From Cliona cf. orientalis (Eukaryota > Porifera > Demospongiae > Clionaida > Clionaidae): a stretch of 64,000 bases of DNA. Shown here piece after piece: positions 34,745 to 46,719 of the stretch. The notes under the pieces are model-generated. The model worked only from the letters and a program-made list of their open reading frames with translations, ran no database searches and was not told the DNA's origin. Every line of letters starts with the position of its first letter. Position 1 is the first letter of the stretch. A program made the position numbers and the translations under genes. The stretch lies in contig OZ005692.1 in assembly GCA_963930775.1 (NCBI GenBank), forward strand, positions 3,458,135 to 3,522,134, given 5' to 3'.

Positions 34745-35735
34745 TAGAGCTCTCTCAAGCACAAAACCCTCGGCGCGTTGCATGGCACTAGCTATAGCAT
34801 ACTTCAACAGTTGCATGCAGAAAAGGGGGTAGCTAAAGGCTGGGGCCGGGGCGAGACAGGAATGGGGCTAATGTACAGCAGTGCTATTCAAAGTTCAATG
34901 GCTCATAGCAGCAACAACCCTAGTGTGTTGTATCCACACTGTGGTATCGACATCAACTCAACTTCCCTCACGTGCACTGTAGCATAACTTTCAATTCTTG
35001 GGGACTTAGCTAGCTGCATCTTAACTTAAAGAACTGTGATGCATTGAAGCATGGCACAAGACTGAAGTACACTAAGCAATACTGCATGTCCAATTTTATC
35101 GCAACTCACTTGGGTTCAATCACTGTAATGTCATGCATGCATACAAGCCAGGGATTCAAAGGGTAACAGACAGCTACGCCTTAGAGTTGAAAAGAAGCCA
35201 CTGTCATCCCACGATCGTCAAAAGATCAACAGATGATGCAACCGCGCATGTGCTGAGGATTAATAGACATACATACTGTATACCGTATAGCGGAAAACTT
35301 TCGACGGAGAAAACTTTTACGGATCGGTAGGAAAGGAGCATTTCGCGGAGAAAACTTTCGTGGAATGTTAAAACTGGTCGCATAATGGTTGTGGCATGCC
35401 TGGAGAAAACTTTCGTGGATGGCTGAAAAAACACGAAATTCATGAAAGTTTTCTCCCTCGAAAGTTTCCCACTACACGGTATAGCGCGCAACCTATTTAT
35501 ACATTAAGTCATGCTATCGCTAGCTCGGGCAAGAAGCTCTAGAATCAGCAAATGATGCCAAAACTGGCGAACAAAGCGTTTTCAGAGGAATCCACATAAA
35601 TCATGCGTTTGGAACGCCATAAGGAACCTTATAACACCACAAATTGGACTCGCAAACGAGGTATGTAGCAACTAGTGTGGTAACAGACAAACCAACTACT
35701 GTAACCCTCGCGCATGCTCCAAGGGTTAATGAATG
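34745..35735 (+). repeat. Dispersed 1-kb repeat family Y, copy 2
   Basis: It begins AGAGCTCTCTCAAGCACAAA and ends CCCTCGCGCATGCTCCAAGGGTTA. Both blocks of the family are present. A TA-target MITE (35283-35479) sits at the block junction, so the repeat is older than that insertion. Confidence 0.75.
35283..35479. mobile_element. TA-target MITE, CCGTATAGCGG ends, nested in repeat Y
   Basis: The ends CCGTATAGCGGAAAACTTTC and GAAAGTTTCCCACTACACGG are inverted and flanked by TA (35281-35282 and 35480-35481). It belongs to the same family as 21122 and 31703, in the opposite orientation. Confidence 0.8.
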
Positions 35736-36205
35736 GTCTTTCAGTGAGTTTCCAGCAATAAGATGCATGCTAATCTGGCAGTGAAGTTTAGTTATTATAA
35801 GCTAATTTATAGTTACAATGAAAAAAAAAACGAAGTACAGCGAATACTCTGTTTTGAGCTCCAAGTTTACAAGACTTATTTAATATTCCTGCAATATGCA
35901 CGCAATACCAGGAAAATGTGACCCTTAAGTGTAGGACCATGCATAGGTAACTAAAACTAAAGTGTCAAGGGGAGCACTAACTACATAATAGACTTGCAAA
36001 CACAGCGTACACTCCAGAAGTAGCAGTGTTCTTAGGTTCTCTCTCGATCTTCCATGCAGTGTATATTGTTGCAAGACCATGGGGATGAGCCGGATTACCC
36101 CAGAACTCACCATAAAATCATTCTAAAAGTAGAGCTCATAGAGCACATACCCCGCGTGCCATTGCAATATCCCCCATGGCCATGCCTGAGACCTCTATTC
36201 TTTGA
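35736..36205. other. Spacer, nothing recognised
   Basis: AT-rich sequence with an A10 run at 35821-35830. The open frame starting near 36054 runs on into the tandem duplication and has no recognisable domain. Confidence 0.4.
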
Positions 36206-36643
36206 AGTTCAGTCTCTTGCTACTCATGAACTTTTTCATTCCCTTCTTAGAGCCATGATCACAAATGACATTAATTTTGTGCTAGAAGTATGCTGTAAAG
36301 CAGCTCTAGCATGCACAGTAGACTCCCAGAGCAGCTCGAGCATACGCAATAGACTTCATGAGGTGCCTGGTGGGCATGTCCGATGAAGGCGTGTCCGACA
36401 TACTCGCACAATTTCTAGCTTCCTTGGATCTCTTGCTATAGTACTCTTGAACTTGTTCATTCCCTTCTGAGATCCATGATCACATATAACATTAATTTGT
36501 GCTAGAAGCATGCTGTAGAGCAGCTTGAGTATGCGCAGTAGACTCCCTAGAAATAGTGGAATAGCTCGAGCATGCGCAATAGACTTCATGAAGTACTAGG
36601 TGGGCGTGTCCAACATACTTGCACGATTTGTAGCTTCCCTGGG
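36206..36643. repeat. Two tandem units of about 215 bp
   Basis: Unit 1 (about 36206-36424) and unit 2 (36425-36643) share TCTTGCTA, TTCATTCCCTTCT, CCATGATCACA, GTGCTAGAAG and CGCAATAGACTTCATGA in the same order, with scattered substitutions. No function is apparent. Confidence 0.75.
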
Positions 36644-36689
36644 CATTGCCTAGGGTTAAGAATGAGACAGAACGTGTTTTTTCGCGGTC

Positions 36690-36841
36690 TTACACCATTT
36701 TATCCCATTTATTGACGTTACTTTTGGTTAAATGTTGAGATTTGCCGATTTTTATGCTGACAGACGACAGACGACAGACAACAGACAACAGACAAACCGA
36801 TTGCTTTACCCCCTGCCTGCGCATGCGCGCACGCGGGGTAA
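36690..36841 (+). repeat. Dispersed repeat family X, copy 2
   Basis: GCCGATTTTTATGCTGACAG and tandem ACGACAGACA precede AAACCGATTGCTTTACCCC and the GCGCATGCGCGC end. It matches 644-822 and 50745-50925. Confidence 0.65.
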
Positions 36842-37071
36842 TTATTGCTCAAACATTAGCTTATAGAATGCAATTGCTCCCTGGTAGCAATGTTAATAAT
36901 TATTATAAAGTTTCAGTCACTCAATGTTGGCTGTATTAAAGAGGAGAGCATGCATGTGCACTGCATTATTGCACTGCATTATTACATTCCTTGTTTATAC
37001 TTTCTCCTTGAGCCCTTGAAGTTGTTTACAAACTATAAATATAGTTTAAATTCTTGTTAACTACGAATAAT

Positions 37072-37182
37072 TCCAGAAATGATGCTTGATCGTTCTTCTA
37101 GCATAGCCTCGACCCTTGGCTCCCTTGAAAGAGGTCTTAGAGTCATCAAAGCTACTAGAATTGACCATCAAGCATCGTTTCT
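37072..37182. repeat. 111-bp imperfect hairpin
   Basis: CCAGAAATGATGCTTGATCG at the left pairs with GACCATCAAGCATCGTTTCT then GG at the right, and the TTCTAG inner part also pairs. There are no flanking duplications. It may be a small element. Confidence 0.55.
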
Positions 37183-38640
37183 GGCTGATCGACACGAATG
37201 GCTGAATCGGCGTGGCTAGAACAACTTACAGACGATCTCAAGACTCCATAAAAAGCTTCAAGTCTGTTCTTTGGACCTTTTGTAAGCTTTAATACGATCT
37301 CAGGTCCACGGGAAAGCTCCCAAAGCCTTATCATCTGGCTGTACAAGTCGAGACTCCAAGCTTCTCTGCCTTCGTCTTAAAATAAACATGCTAAATATAG
37401 TAACACAACTAGCGTGGTAAAAACTGGGATTTTAATCAAATGCGTGGTCGTTTCATTCTCCCTCCCCCTTCCCTTTTTTCAATTATGCACTCCAGATACC
37501 AAATATGTACAGCTAAGTGGCTTTTGTGATTGTTGTATTACGAAGTCTGTGAATTAAATCTTCAGTTATGGGACGTATAGCTTATAGGTTTCCTATACTA
37601 ACTAGTTTACACTAATACCTAAGGGCTGCTTAGCTACCTACCCACACTTGGCAATGCCCGAGTGGAAAATGGGTATACTTGGCATGGTGGATGATGGCAG
37701 ATAGGTTTATGTGTAATTCACTCAGTGAGGCTTCAGCTAATTTAGTCTATTTCAGTGTACGATGAGTGTAAACTTGCCGGCTTTTAATTAAAGATTCATT
37801 CACTAAACAGAAAATTTTCATGGTCTTGTACTTCATCTCCGTTCGTGTGCGCGGACACAGGCGATGCGGTCATGCGCGGCGTCACTGACTCGTCACATGA
37901 CTTCACCATGGCAACACATGCATTATGAGTGTGCACATTATGTGACAAATTGGCAAATCAGATGCCCCCCACTCGCAAAATGCGCTGTACACATCCACGA
38001 TTAAATCACTGTCATGATAACACAAAACCGGCTTGCCACAGACGTGTGCGCTCCAAAATAGAGTGCATTTATACTTGAACCAAGGTGAGTGGTCAGGGAA
38101 GTCGTGAGTTGCCCTGATAACGAAAAGGAAAGATTGACAAAATGCACTTTTTTACAGCCAGTTTAGGCATACCTCATTATTTCCATCCATGGATGTTTGA
38201 GGGCTTGATAGATAGATATTCTGGCGTAGACTATGAATGATAATATTATGTAATAATTTATGGCATCGATCGCATTTCAATAATTATTAATACACAAGCA
38301 CTCAAGATACTGAGCTACCACACTTGGATGTACAATCTGTAAGGTATCTACCTGGTACTTTTGGTCCTAAGTAGCTTCAGAATCTCTGAGCCTGGTGATG
38401 AGGATTGTTACTGAGCTGACTGTTCCAGAGCTGAGGGGCCACGCCTATAGGTGCGGTAAGGCGAACTATTGAGGGGCGTGGCTACGATGGTTGTGCGCTT
38501 ATCATCCAGGATAGAGTAGAGTTGGACAGCTAAGAAAAGATTGCGCTATATTAACAACTAAACAAGCAGCACTAGATCGTGAATAATTATATTATAATAT
38601 TATATTATATTATAGCTACCTCTAACTTTCTTTCCAAATA
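37183..38640. other. Gene-poor spacer
   Basis: No exon with good splice context, RNA gene or terminal repeat was recognised. A GC-richer patch lies near 37850-37910 and CACGCC/GGCGTGG words near 38440-38480. Confidence 0.4.
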
Positions 38641-39099
38641 AATTTTAATTCGCAGAAGATTCTCCATGCATATTACCGGTTAGTAACCGCATGCGCATAT
38701 CACTCCCGGTGGTAAGGAAATATGCGCCTATTAATAGACGATGTCCGAGAGTGGAGTTTTGGCCCCGCCCACTGCCAGCACGTTCGAGCGCTCTATGACT
38801 ATAGCTAGCAAGTTATGAACACAGTATTTCTTGGAATAAGCTCCGTAATAGTTCATGGGAGTATGATCGGAAGCCATCGCTGGAAGAAAACCGTAATAAC
38901 CGATTTCTTTGGCGCTCGCTTCGGTCAAGGCAGAGGTCAAGAGTCCGAACCCGTCTCAGTGGAGCATCGAAGTGCATGCAGCTGGCTGTTGGAAAATAGG
39001 TTGGTAAATTAGTTCTAGCCATGTGGAGCATGGAACACTCTTGATCGAACGATAACTATTACTGTCGTCGTAATTGGACGCATGCGCTTATTAGACAAT

Positions 39100-39455
39100 A
39101 CTTAGTAACAGGAAGGAAGCATGCGCTTATTAAAAAAAATATGCGCTTAGGCCAAGCAAAATTGATTATTAGTTTCTCATCCTATGTTCAGGAATTTCCC
39201 CAGGCGGGAGGGTGGCTTTTTATTTTATTTTTTGTCATGAATATCATTAAATATCATCATGAATTTCATAAAAAAAATGGGCGAGTCTATGACGTAATGC
39301 CTTGTGGACTTTTTAATGATAGTTTTAATGATATTCATGAATTAAAATGTGGTCAGGCGGAGGAAAAACTAGAGGCGGGCGGGGATGAGAAACTAATATT
39401 CAATTTTATTTGGCCTTAATAAGCATGTGTGCTTATTAACCAGATTTTACGGTAT
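39100..39455. mobile_element. Inverted-repeat element with ATGCGCTTATTA words
   Basis: GATTATTAGTTTCTCATCC (from about 39166) and its inverted partner GGATGAGAAACTAATATTC (39383-39401) extend to outer pairs rich in GCGCTTATTA. The core is AT-rich with ATGATATTCATGAATT repeats. No duplication was resolved. Confidence 0.6.
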
Positions 39456-39867
39456 TATGATAATCATTCAAAACTTGATGGCTTGGTCTGGTCTATAAAT
39501 CATAGTATAGGAAATCTTAGCCACCATTGAAAAATAGCTTTTAGACTACAATGAAACAAAAATTGAAACTACCACGGTTTATAGTGGTGCTGTACAGCTT
39601 CTATGTGGATGAATCCTGGGCCCACCAAAAACGAATATATCTTACATTGCCCCTGCCTCATGGTAAAGTGGTAAAGGATTACACAATACTATTATTAATG
39701 AGCGATTGTATAAACGCAATTGTGTACGAGTCATCCGTTATACCCTACCCTACTCAGTCTCTACGTAATACTATAATAATATGAGTAACTGTTAATGGGA
39801 AAATCATGTCAGATACCCTAAAGAGGAAAAAAGAACAGAAACAAGCATAAGAAACAATGTAATTGAG

Positions 39868-40191
39868 AGATGAAGTAGGGATTGTAGGGTCAAAAAGTAC
39901 ACATTGTCAAACAAAATTTGTAGGGACAATCACATCCACTATACATCCCTATGCTTTCTTTTTGAGTAGGTGCAGGAATTGACTAACCAGGCAGTAATAC
40001 AACAGTTAATCCCTGAGTATACAGTACATGTAGATAAGCATGATGAATTCTCCCACATATATAGAAGATTTGAATTAAGGAAAGCTAGCACCAATGGACC
40101 ATCAACAATAATCGAGAAAAGCAAGCATGTGATTATCCCTACAAAATCTTGTTTGTGTACTTTTTGACCCTGCCATTCCTACTTCATCCTT
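39868..40191. mobile_element. 324-bp inverted-repeat element with GATGAAGTAGG ends
   Basis: The left arm GATGAAGTAGGGATTGTAGG, GTCAAAAAGTACACATTG pairs with the right arm ending CCTACTTCATC. The arms are about 65 bp with mismatches. Confidence 0.65.
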
Positions 40192-40218
40192 CAATTAGCT
40201 ACATTTTTTTTATGCTTG

Positions 40219-40258
40219 TTAACCCTCAATGCATGCGCCATAGGGTTACGGTAATCGT

Positions 40259-40294
<36 letters not shown>

Positions 40295-41545
40295 TGTCTG
40301 TCTGTCTGTTACCAAACTAACTGCTACATAGCTACTTCATTTGCAAGTATGTAGCAGTTAAGGTTCCTTATGGCATTCCATATATATAGGCATGATTTGT
40401 GTGGATTTCTCAGAAAACGCTTTGTTTGCCAGTTTTGGAATCATTTGCTAATTCTAATTAAGCTTCTTGACTTCTCCCGCGCAAGAGATAGCATGACTTT
40501 ACGTATAAGTAGAAAGTTGTGTGTCGCATGCTAGCTATATACAATATATATACACGGCTATTAACCCTCGGCGCATGCGTATTAGGTACATTGCAAAATT
40601 AATCCTGGCCGCCACCTTCCTCGCTCAGTCCGCTGGCAAGCTTTCGACGATCGTGTGATGACAGTGCACATGGCTTCTTTTTAACTCTAAGGGTATGTAT
40701 GCTTAGCTACCAATTGCCATGTGCATTCTATAGGTGGTACCCTTAAAGTTTGACTCTCTGGCTTGCATGCATAATATTATGTCATGGCATTGAGCTGCAA
40801 TACCATAGAAACTGGTTGTTAAGTGCATGCGCTTATAACACACGGCAGCAAGAAAATATGCGCTTAACAGGAAGCATGCACTTAATTGAAAGTGCTAAAA
40901 CACGGTAGGTGGGGCGTGCGTAAGGAACGTGTTGAGGGTAGAAACGCTGGCCTACAACTGTGGCTAAGAAGCGACCAGAGAGCGTAATTCTTGACGTTTT
41001 CTTCTTCAGCCTACTTTTAGCCTTCATTCTGGGCGCATGTAACCGATCATTCGTCGTTCAGGTGGCTTGCTGGGCATATGCGCCTAACAAAGAGTGGTAA
41101 AGCTCGCACAAAACTATGCGCTTAATAAAAAGTATGCACTTAACAGCGAGCAGCGCTTAACAACCAGTTTCTACAGTAATACTGGACATGCAATATTATC
41201 TTGCACCAAGGCTTTGCATCAGAGTCCTTTAATAAATTTTGAAGAAGCTAGCTTAGTCCCCAAGAATCGGCAATTACTATAATTATATGAATGAGGGAAG
41301 TTGAGTTGATGTTGGAACCACAGTGCAGAGTTTGATAAACACACCATGCAGGGTTGTTGCTGCTGCGTGTCATTGAAACATTGCTGTGCACTGAGTATAA
41401 CATTAGCCTTGTCCCCAGCTCCTATTATTATAGTAGCATTGCCCCAGGCCCTTTACCCCCTTTCTCTACATGCAACACTGAAGCATGTAGCTAATGCCAT
41501 GCAACGTGCCAAGGGTTTTGGTGCTCGAGAGAGCTCTAGATAACA
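40219..41545 (-). repeat. Dispersed 1-kb repeat family Y, copy 3 (reversed)
   Basis: Reading the complement gives AGAGCTCTCTCGAGCACCAA first (41545 downwards) and ends near 40219 with the GCGCATGC..GGGTTAA motif after a GT/CTGT microsatellite (40262-40309). A TA-target MITE (40808-41171) interrupts its first block. Confidence 0.75.
40808..41171. mobile_element. TA-target MITE with GAAACTGGTTGTTAAG ends
   Basis: GAAACTGGTTGTTAAG and CTTAACAACCAGTTTC are perfect inverts, flanked by TA (40806-40807 and 41172-41173). GCGCTTA and GCACTTA words repeat near both ends. Confidence 0.8.
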
Positions 41546-41582
41546 ATGGATTCATTAGTGAGCATATTAATGTTTGCCACAG

Positions 41583-41647
41583 CTATTAGCAAACAAATCT
41601 GAAGACAAAGTTGTTGACGAATATCAATGGGACAAAATCAAGCTAAG
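41583..41647 (+). CDS. Isolated exon-like segment, Lys/Asp-rich
   Basis: TTTGCCACAG precedes a frame LLANKSEDKVVDEYQWDKIK that reaches AG|GTAAAT. Its entry phase (0) equals the exit phase of the GTPase-like gene's last seen exon at 11015, and it has similar hydrophilic composition. It might continue that gene across 30 kb, or belong to an unrelated or dead gene. Confidence 0.35.
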
Positions 41648-41789
41648 GTAAATATTCATACAGCTCCATGCCGGCTCATGATAATTATATACTAGTAATA
41701 TAACAAGTATGTTTAATGTCACAATCATGGCATAATGTGGCTAGCATGCATGATCATCTATTAATAGCACATGCTCATAAAAATTTAAT

Positions 41790-42204
41790 GAAAACTTGAC
41801 CACTTGCCCAGTAGCTGCATGCATAATGGTTCATATGGTAAAAGGTCGTCAACATAATGCGTACGCACATTGATACTGGCGCCTCAATCGCAGAGATGGA
41901 GTCTGAGAGTCGACCGCGGCCGACTGTCGACCTCGACACTGACAATTTTCAACTTCGAACTCAACAGCTTCTGAACATCAGGTTAGTCGCGGCATGGCAC
42001 ACAGCATGCGTGCTATATATAGCACAAGGCTAGCTTTATTTATCCACGGGATTACGTCAGCCAAGAAAATGCGTGAAGTTCGGCCGGCGGTACTTCGCAG
42101 AGGAAGCAGCGCTCAGCTTATAATTTATTCGCTGGATATATGCGTCAGATACTCTACATAGCTATATAGCTACCGATTTTCAAGTCTCAGAAAGGCTCCA
42201 CGAA
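41790..42204 (+). repeat. Dispersed repeat family Z, copy 2, with possible first exon
   Basis: Same family as 9838-10255. Here ATG at 41896 opens MESESRPRPTVDLDTDNFQL and reaches a donor CAG|GTTAGT at 41981. This looks like a leader exon with its 5' region GGCGCCTCAATCGCAGAG, carried by a repeat. Copy 1 has a stop after nine codons. No matching second exon was found. Confidence 0.5.
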
Positions 42205-42341
42205 GTCGTGGACGGTCACATATAAGAAAAATGACCGTCTGAAAAATATTTTTCGTTGTATATAATAACGATAACTGCTATCAATACTGGAACTTCAAGA
42301 TTACATTACAAATCACCAAAAAATATTAATGATTGAAGTAA

Positions 42342-42807
42342 GGGGGCTTGTCCAAAGTCCTTGTGGAAATATAACGTCATTATGACGTTAGGGGGGGAGG
42401 GAGTCTTGGTCCATGACGTTTTACACTGACTGCATTGTCAGCAGACTTTAGCTTTATAGTAGTTGTGATTATGCATTCTTGTGGTTGAACAAGTCTAGAC
42501 ACACCTCCAACTGTGTTAAAATTTAGTAACAGCTGTGTCAAGCACTATACAGCTAAAAGTGTTCACGTAGCTACAGGCAAGCAAGAAACTGTCAAAGAAG
42601 CACAGGTATGCATGAAGGCATAGCTAGCACTGTAGAATACAAGTAGCTAAATATCGAATGTGTAGCCTAAATAGAGCAGAATCAGAGTTTCGGTGTTGAA
42701 TCTATACTGAAATGCTGTGACGTTAATATAAGAGAGGGGGGGAGGGGGGTAAAATGTTAACATCATAATGACGTTAATTTTTCCACAAGGACTTTGGACA
42801 AGCCCCC
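42342..42807. mobile_element. 466-bp MITE with GGGGGCTTGTCC ends, TAA target (Harbinger-like)
   Basis: The left arm GGGGGCTTGTCCAAAGTCCT, TGTGGAAA.. and the right arm are inverted for about 55 bp, including AACGTCATTATGACGTTA. TAA stands on both sides (42339-42341 and 42808-42810). A 3-bp TAA duplication and G-rich ends fit PIF/Harbinger. Confidence 0.75.
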
Positions 42808-42900
42808 TAACCCTTTGCTTGCGCTCTGCGGCAAGGGCTGAATAACTAATAACAATAGTGACTGTAATAATATTATTAATATTTGTCTGTTACATATTAT

Positions 42901-43058
42901 TCGACAATTCAGCAACTTCTAGTCTTTTTAGGTGACATCCTCAGTGCTCTCAGTGATTACAATTGTTCCCAATGTGATGTTATCTATCTATAGATCTCAA
43001 GAAAGCATTTGATAGCATACCACACCAAGAGCTCATGTTAAAGTTATGGAAGGCTGGC
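42901..43058 (+). pseudogene. LINE reverse-transcriptase fragment, upstream half
   Basis: The frame reads STIQQLLVFLGDILSALSDY, NCSQCDVIYL, then after a short insertion and frame change IDLKKAFDSIPHQELMLKLW KAG. The DLKKAFDS..PH segment is motif A of LINE reverse transcriptase, with its catalytic aspartate. The expected next residues appear at 60547. The upstream end is truncated. Confidence 0.75.
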
Positions 43059-43353
43059 ACTCAGGTGACTTAAGGCCTGGGTCCAGAGGTGATTTCTCAC
43101 TAAATATGCAAAATTAACATAGAAAGGAACTTGAATAATTCATCTATGAAGACAGAATTTGAAACACATATAGACACCATAGACCTTAACATGTGCACCA
43201 GGTTTGGAAGTCACTCAGGTAATCTAAGGACTGGGTACGCGCGCGCCACAGCAGGGGTCACGTGTGCGCAATATACTTCAATACGTTTAGTCACATGATC
43301 ACGATCATGGCCATATAGTAGCTATACAAAGGCAGAGGTTGGCTGAGGCGGCG

Positions 43354-43468
43354 ATGAAGACGCTTAACTATGAAGATATCTCCATTGTACGAAGCGAGTA
43401 TAACGACGATTTTAAGCCATACTGCCCTGGGGCAAGAAGAACTGTTGAACGAGACGGGAGATATTCAG
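43354..43468 (+). CDS. Possible leader exon of the MULE gene
   Basis: ATG at 43354 opens MKTLNYEDISIVRSEYNDDF, KPYCPGARRTVERDGRYS and ends CAG|GTAAAT. It precedes the transposase frame in the same orientation, but I could not find an acceptor that joins the phases. The link is tentative. Confidence 0.35.
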
Positions 43469-43505
43469 GTAAATAACCCTCGTGTGACCTTAGGTTTATC
43501 ACACT

Positions 43506-46327
43506 TTGGGGCATTCCCACTCAAATAAACACCTATCCACCTACAACCCAAGCCCAATTGATGAAAATGATAAGTGCAAATGTACCCCTAATGAACAAAG
43601 TATATCTCCTCCCTGTACATCTACAAACAAATCCAAGAATGTCATACTGAAGTGGAATGAATTACACTCCTCTTTACAGTATGCTCTCCCACCTGATGAT
43701 GACTACTCATACGTAGTTGAAACTTACCAGGAAATAGATGATGTAGCAGATGATTCACCACACTTTTCTGCAACCATCAGGATCAACATAATCAGTGAGG
43801 AAGATGCTAAAGAGTGGATGAAGAAGATGTCCAATCACAGTACCTGTACATACCGTACAACAAAAACGGTGAAAACTAGCAATAAGAGAGTCAAATGTAA
43901 ATTTGCTAAACACTGCCAACATTTTGCCAAAAGCTCTCTCAAAAACAAAAAGAGAAATCAGCACTTTCAAGGGCAAAAAAGAATGCCAAAGCTCCACTAG
44001 CCTCTCAACTCCGAAATAAAAAAACAAACTGTCCGTCATCATTTACCTTAGCCATACAAATTCCAACTAAAGCACAGAAAAGGAATGCTGAAAGTCACCC
44101 ACACCTTCTAAGCCACCGTGGTGTCCTAAAGATAATCTTTCATCATAATCATCCAGTAAGGGCTGCACATACACTATCTTTTCGTGATGTGTCCGTAGAA
44201 ACCAAAAAAGAGCTCACAGACCTGTTTGAAATGGGTCATAATGCTTCGTCAGCAAGGCATGCACATGAGCAGCAACTACTGTATGAAGCAGAAGTCAACA
44301 ATCAAGCAATACTAGCAGACCGAGCCCAAAATCCAAACCCTCAGGATATTTACCGACTCTATAATAAGTGGAGACAAGGCAGTTATGGTAACGACAACGG
44401 AAAAGGTCTGTTTGAAAAACTCCAACAAGCCGTGGACACCTACAACAGTCAAAATGAAAATGAGTCAGGAGGGCAAGCCTTGCTACAGTGGTATGACGCC
44501 AAAGGGCAAGCTAGCGAAGCATCAGACAGTGATTCAGAAGGTGATGAAATTGGACCACCAACAAAAAAGAAGAAAATAACTTCAACAGTTGCTACTCCCA
44601 TGATCCTAGCAATATGCACACCAATAATGAAAAGGGCACATCAATACATACAACAATCCAGAGACGTTGTATTTATTGATGCAACATCCTCGTTCGACAG
44701 GCAGAATACTTCAATATTTCTATTGTCAACAGTAACACCAGGAGGAGCAGTGCCACTGGGTGTAATTGTAACTTCTGATGAACAAGAAGAGACAATTACT
44801 GAAGGTTTAAGGAGCTTAGCATCCATCTTACCAGATAATGCTTTCTTTGGGGAAGGCCCACAGATAGGTCCCTCGCTCGTCATGATTGATGACTGTAGTG
44901 CTGAACGAAATGCACTCACCACCACCTGGAAATCAGCAACTCCACTTCTTTGCACATTCCATTTCCTGCAGCGCCGCTGGACATGGCTACATGATTCAAA
45001 GAATGGAGTACGGAATAAGGAGCACAGAATCATGCTAATAAAAGCAGTAAAAGGGTTGGTATATGCTGAGGAAGAAGATAAACTTGAAGAGCTCTACTCA
45101 AAAATGAAGCAGTGTCAAACAGCAAAATGCTACCCACAATTTCTATCTCACATGGAATCATTATGGCCCAGAAGGAAAGAATGGGCACACTGTTATCGAA
45201 AAAGGTTACTGCTTCGAGGAAATCACACAAACAACTACTCGGAGGCTTGTATGAAAATTCTGAAGGAGCTAATCTTTAGTCGTGTTAAGGCTTATAACAT
45301 GGTCCAGGTGTTTCACTTCCTCTCAGAAACACTTGAGAGTTATTACTGTCGAAAGCTACTCAGCATCTCTAACAACAGATTGGATACCTACATCGCTCTT
45401 CGGTTTCAAGGTTTACATGCTCATAAGATTGCAAAAGAAAGTATTATTGAAACCGAAAACAAAAACGTCTTCACAGTCAAAAGTAAAACAGAAAGAGGAG
45501 TATTCTACACAGTCGACATGACAGTGGGTGTATGTACATGCCCGCAAGGAATCGATGGATCTCCATGCTCACATCAAGCTGCAGTGTCAATACACTATGA
45601 TAAGGCATCAATCAACTGCATTCCAACTCTAGCACCAATTATACGTCAAATTTATGCTCAGATAGCTTTGGGAGAAAAAGCAGAGAAAAATTTAGCCTTC
45701 TATGCAAGTCTACATGACAAACCATCTACCACCAATATGGAAGTAGACATGTTTAATCCAGATTTCACATCACCATCCATGGACCTCATTCGGTCTGGAG
45801 CTAAACCAGACAACGATAACAATGACATGAGTATTAACTCAAATGACATGCAACTACAAGCAAGGATCCAAGAAGCATGTTCAGCAATTGACAAAATTGC
45901 TGATGACCTCAAGGAAAAATTGAAGGAACAAAATCAACAGCTTCTCTTTGGCGTTGAGAAGTTCAGCGCTAGGTATCATAATCTGAAAGGTAGCATTCCA
46001 ATTCTCACCTCATCGTTGTACCGCTTTGGGTGGACGTTTGGTGGATCAGTTACAAGCCGAAAGGGAGGCCACCTACGCCGTGGAAGAAGAATTTCTGTAC
46101 AAGCAACAGCTGCAGGAAGGAGGAAAGGTACCAAGTCACGAGGAAAGGCTCGAGTAACACCAGGAGCACCAGTAAAATCTGTAAGAGGGAAAACGTCAGA
46201 GACTTCTGAATACTATGATACAGACTCTAGGTACTACATACCAACAAGAAGACCCCCAAAAGGGCGGAGACCACACTCACTTACGTGCAATGTTGAAAAG
46301 GGACAACAAAATGCTGGGAAATGGTAA
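43506..46327 (+). pseudogene. Mutator-like (MULE) transposase with SWIM zinc finger, one frameshift
   Basis: The first frame (43506-44000) is followed by a second that is open from about 43960 to 46327. Near its start it reads KKTNCPSSFTLAI then HRGVLKIIFHHNHPV and LSFRDVSVETKKEL, the N-terminal zinc-binding region of animal MULE transposases. Numbering from 44189, the catalytic triad is D164 (VVFIDATSS), D234 (VMIDDCSAE) and E352 (NNYSEACMK), with CTFHFLQ between. A SWIM finger follows (C449, C451, C460, H462). The C-terminus is basic and Arg/Gly/Lys-rich. The frames meet near the A6 run at 43975-43980. A one-base loss there, or a sequence error, separates the DNA-binding part from the catalytic part. 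It would cut and paste MULE DNA in the nucleus. Confidence 0.85.
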
Positions 46328-46496
46328 CACATTTAACTTTCCACTTACTTTTTCTTTTGTGCTTGTTTCTTGTTTACACTCAATTTTCATAATGCCGTCA
46401 GGAAAAGGTTAAATGAGTATCAACGAGCATGCGCAATGTAAAACACTGAGCCATTTATGACCTTTGAACCTGCACTCGGTGAAGAGTTTAAGTCCA

Positions 46497-46719
46497 AAGC
46501 GGTTCCAAAAAAAAAAATCGCCCGCCGCGGAAGCGCTTTCGGCGCGAAGGCACGCCGACCTCGCAGCCAGCCTCGCAGGCCTCTAAAGTCTCCTACTGCT
46601 TCGAAGGACAGTGCTTCCGGCATCCCAAGCCATGCGATAGGGAGCACAAATGCATCCGCTGTGGGAAGGACCATCGCATGGTGGATTGCAAGGCCTCGTT
46701 TGTTCCCACTACTTCATAG
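46497..46719 (+). pseudogene. Gag C-terminal fragment with zinc knuckles, DIRS-type element 1
   Basis: A frame rich in Arg/Pro/Ser leads to CFEGQCFRHPKPCDREHKC, IRCGKDHRMVDC, a cysteine/histidine array seen at the end of Gag-like proteins of tyrosine-recombinase retrotransposons, and stops at TAG 46717-46719. The N-terminal Gag body is missing, so the element is truncated at its left end against the MULE. A probable intron (acceptor TTCCAATACAG at about 46961) follows. Confidence 0.7.

Noticed and set aside
36054-36386. A 110-residue plus-strand frame
   Set aside because: It runs into a 215-bp tandem duplication, shows no domain or splice signal, and is not preserved in the second unit.
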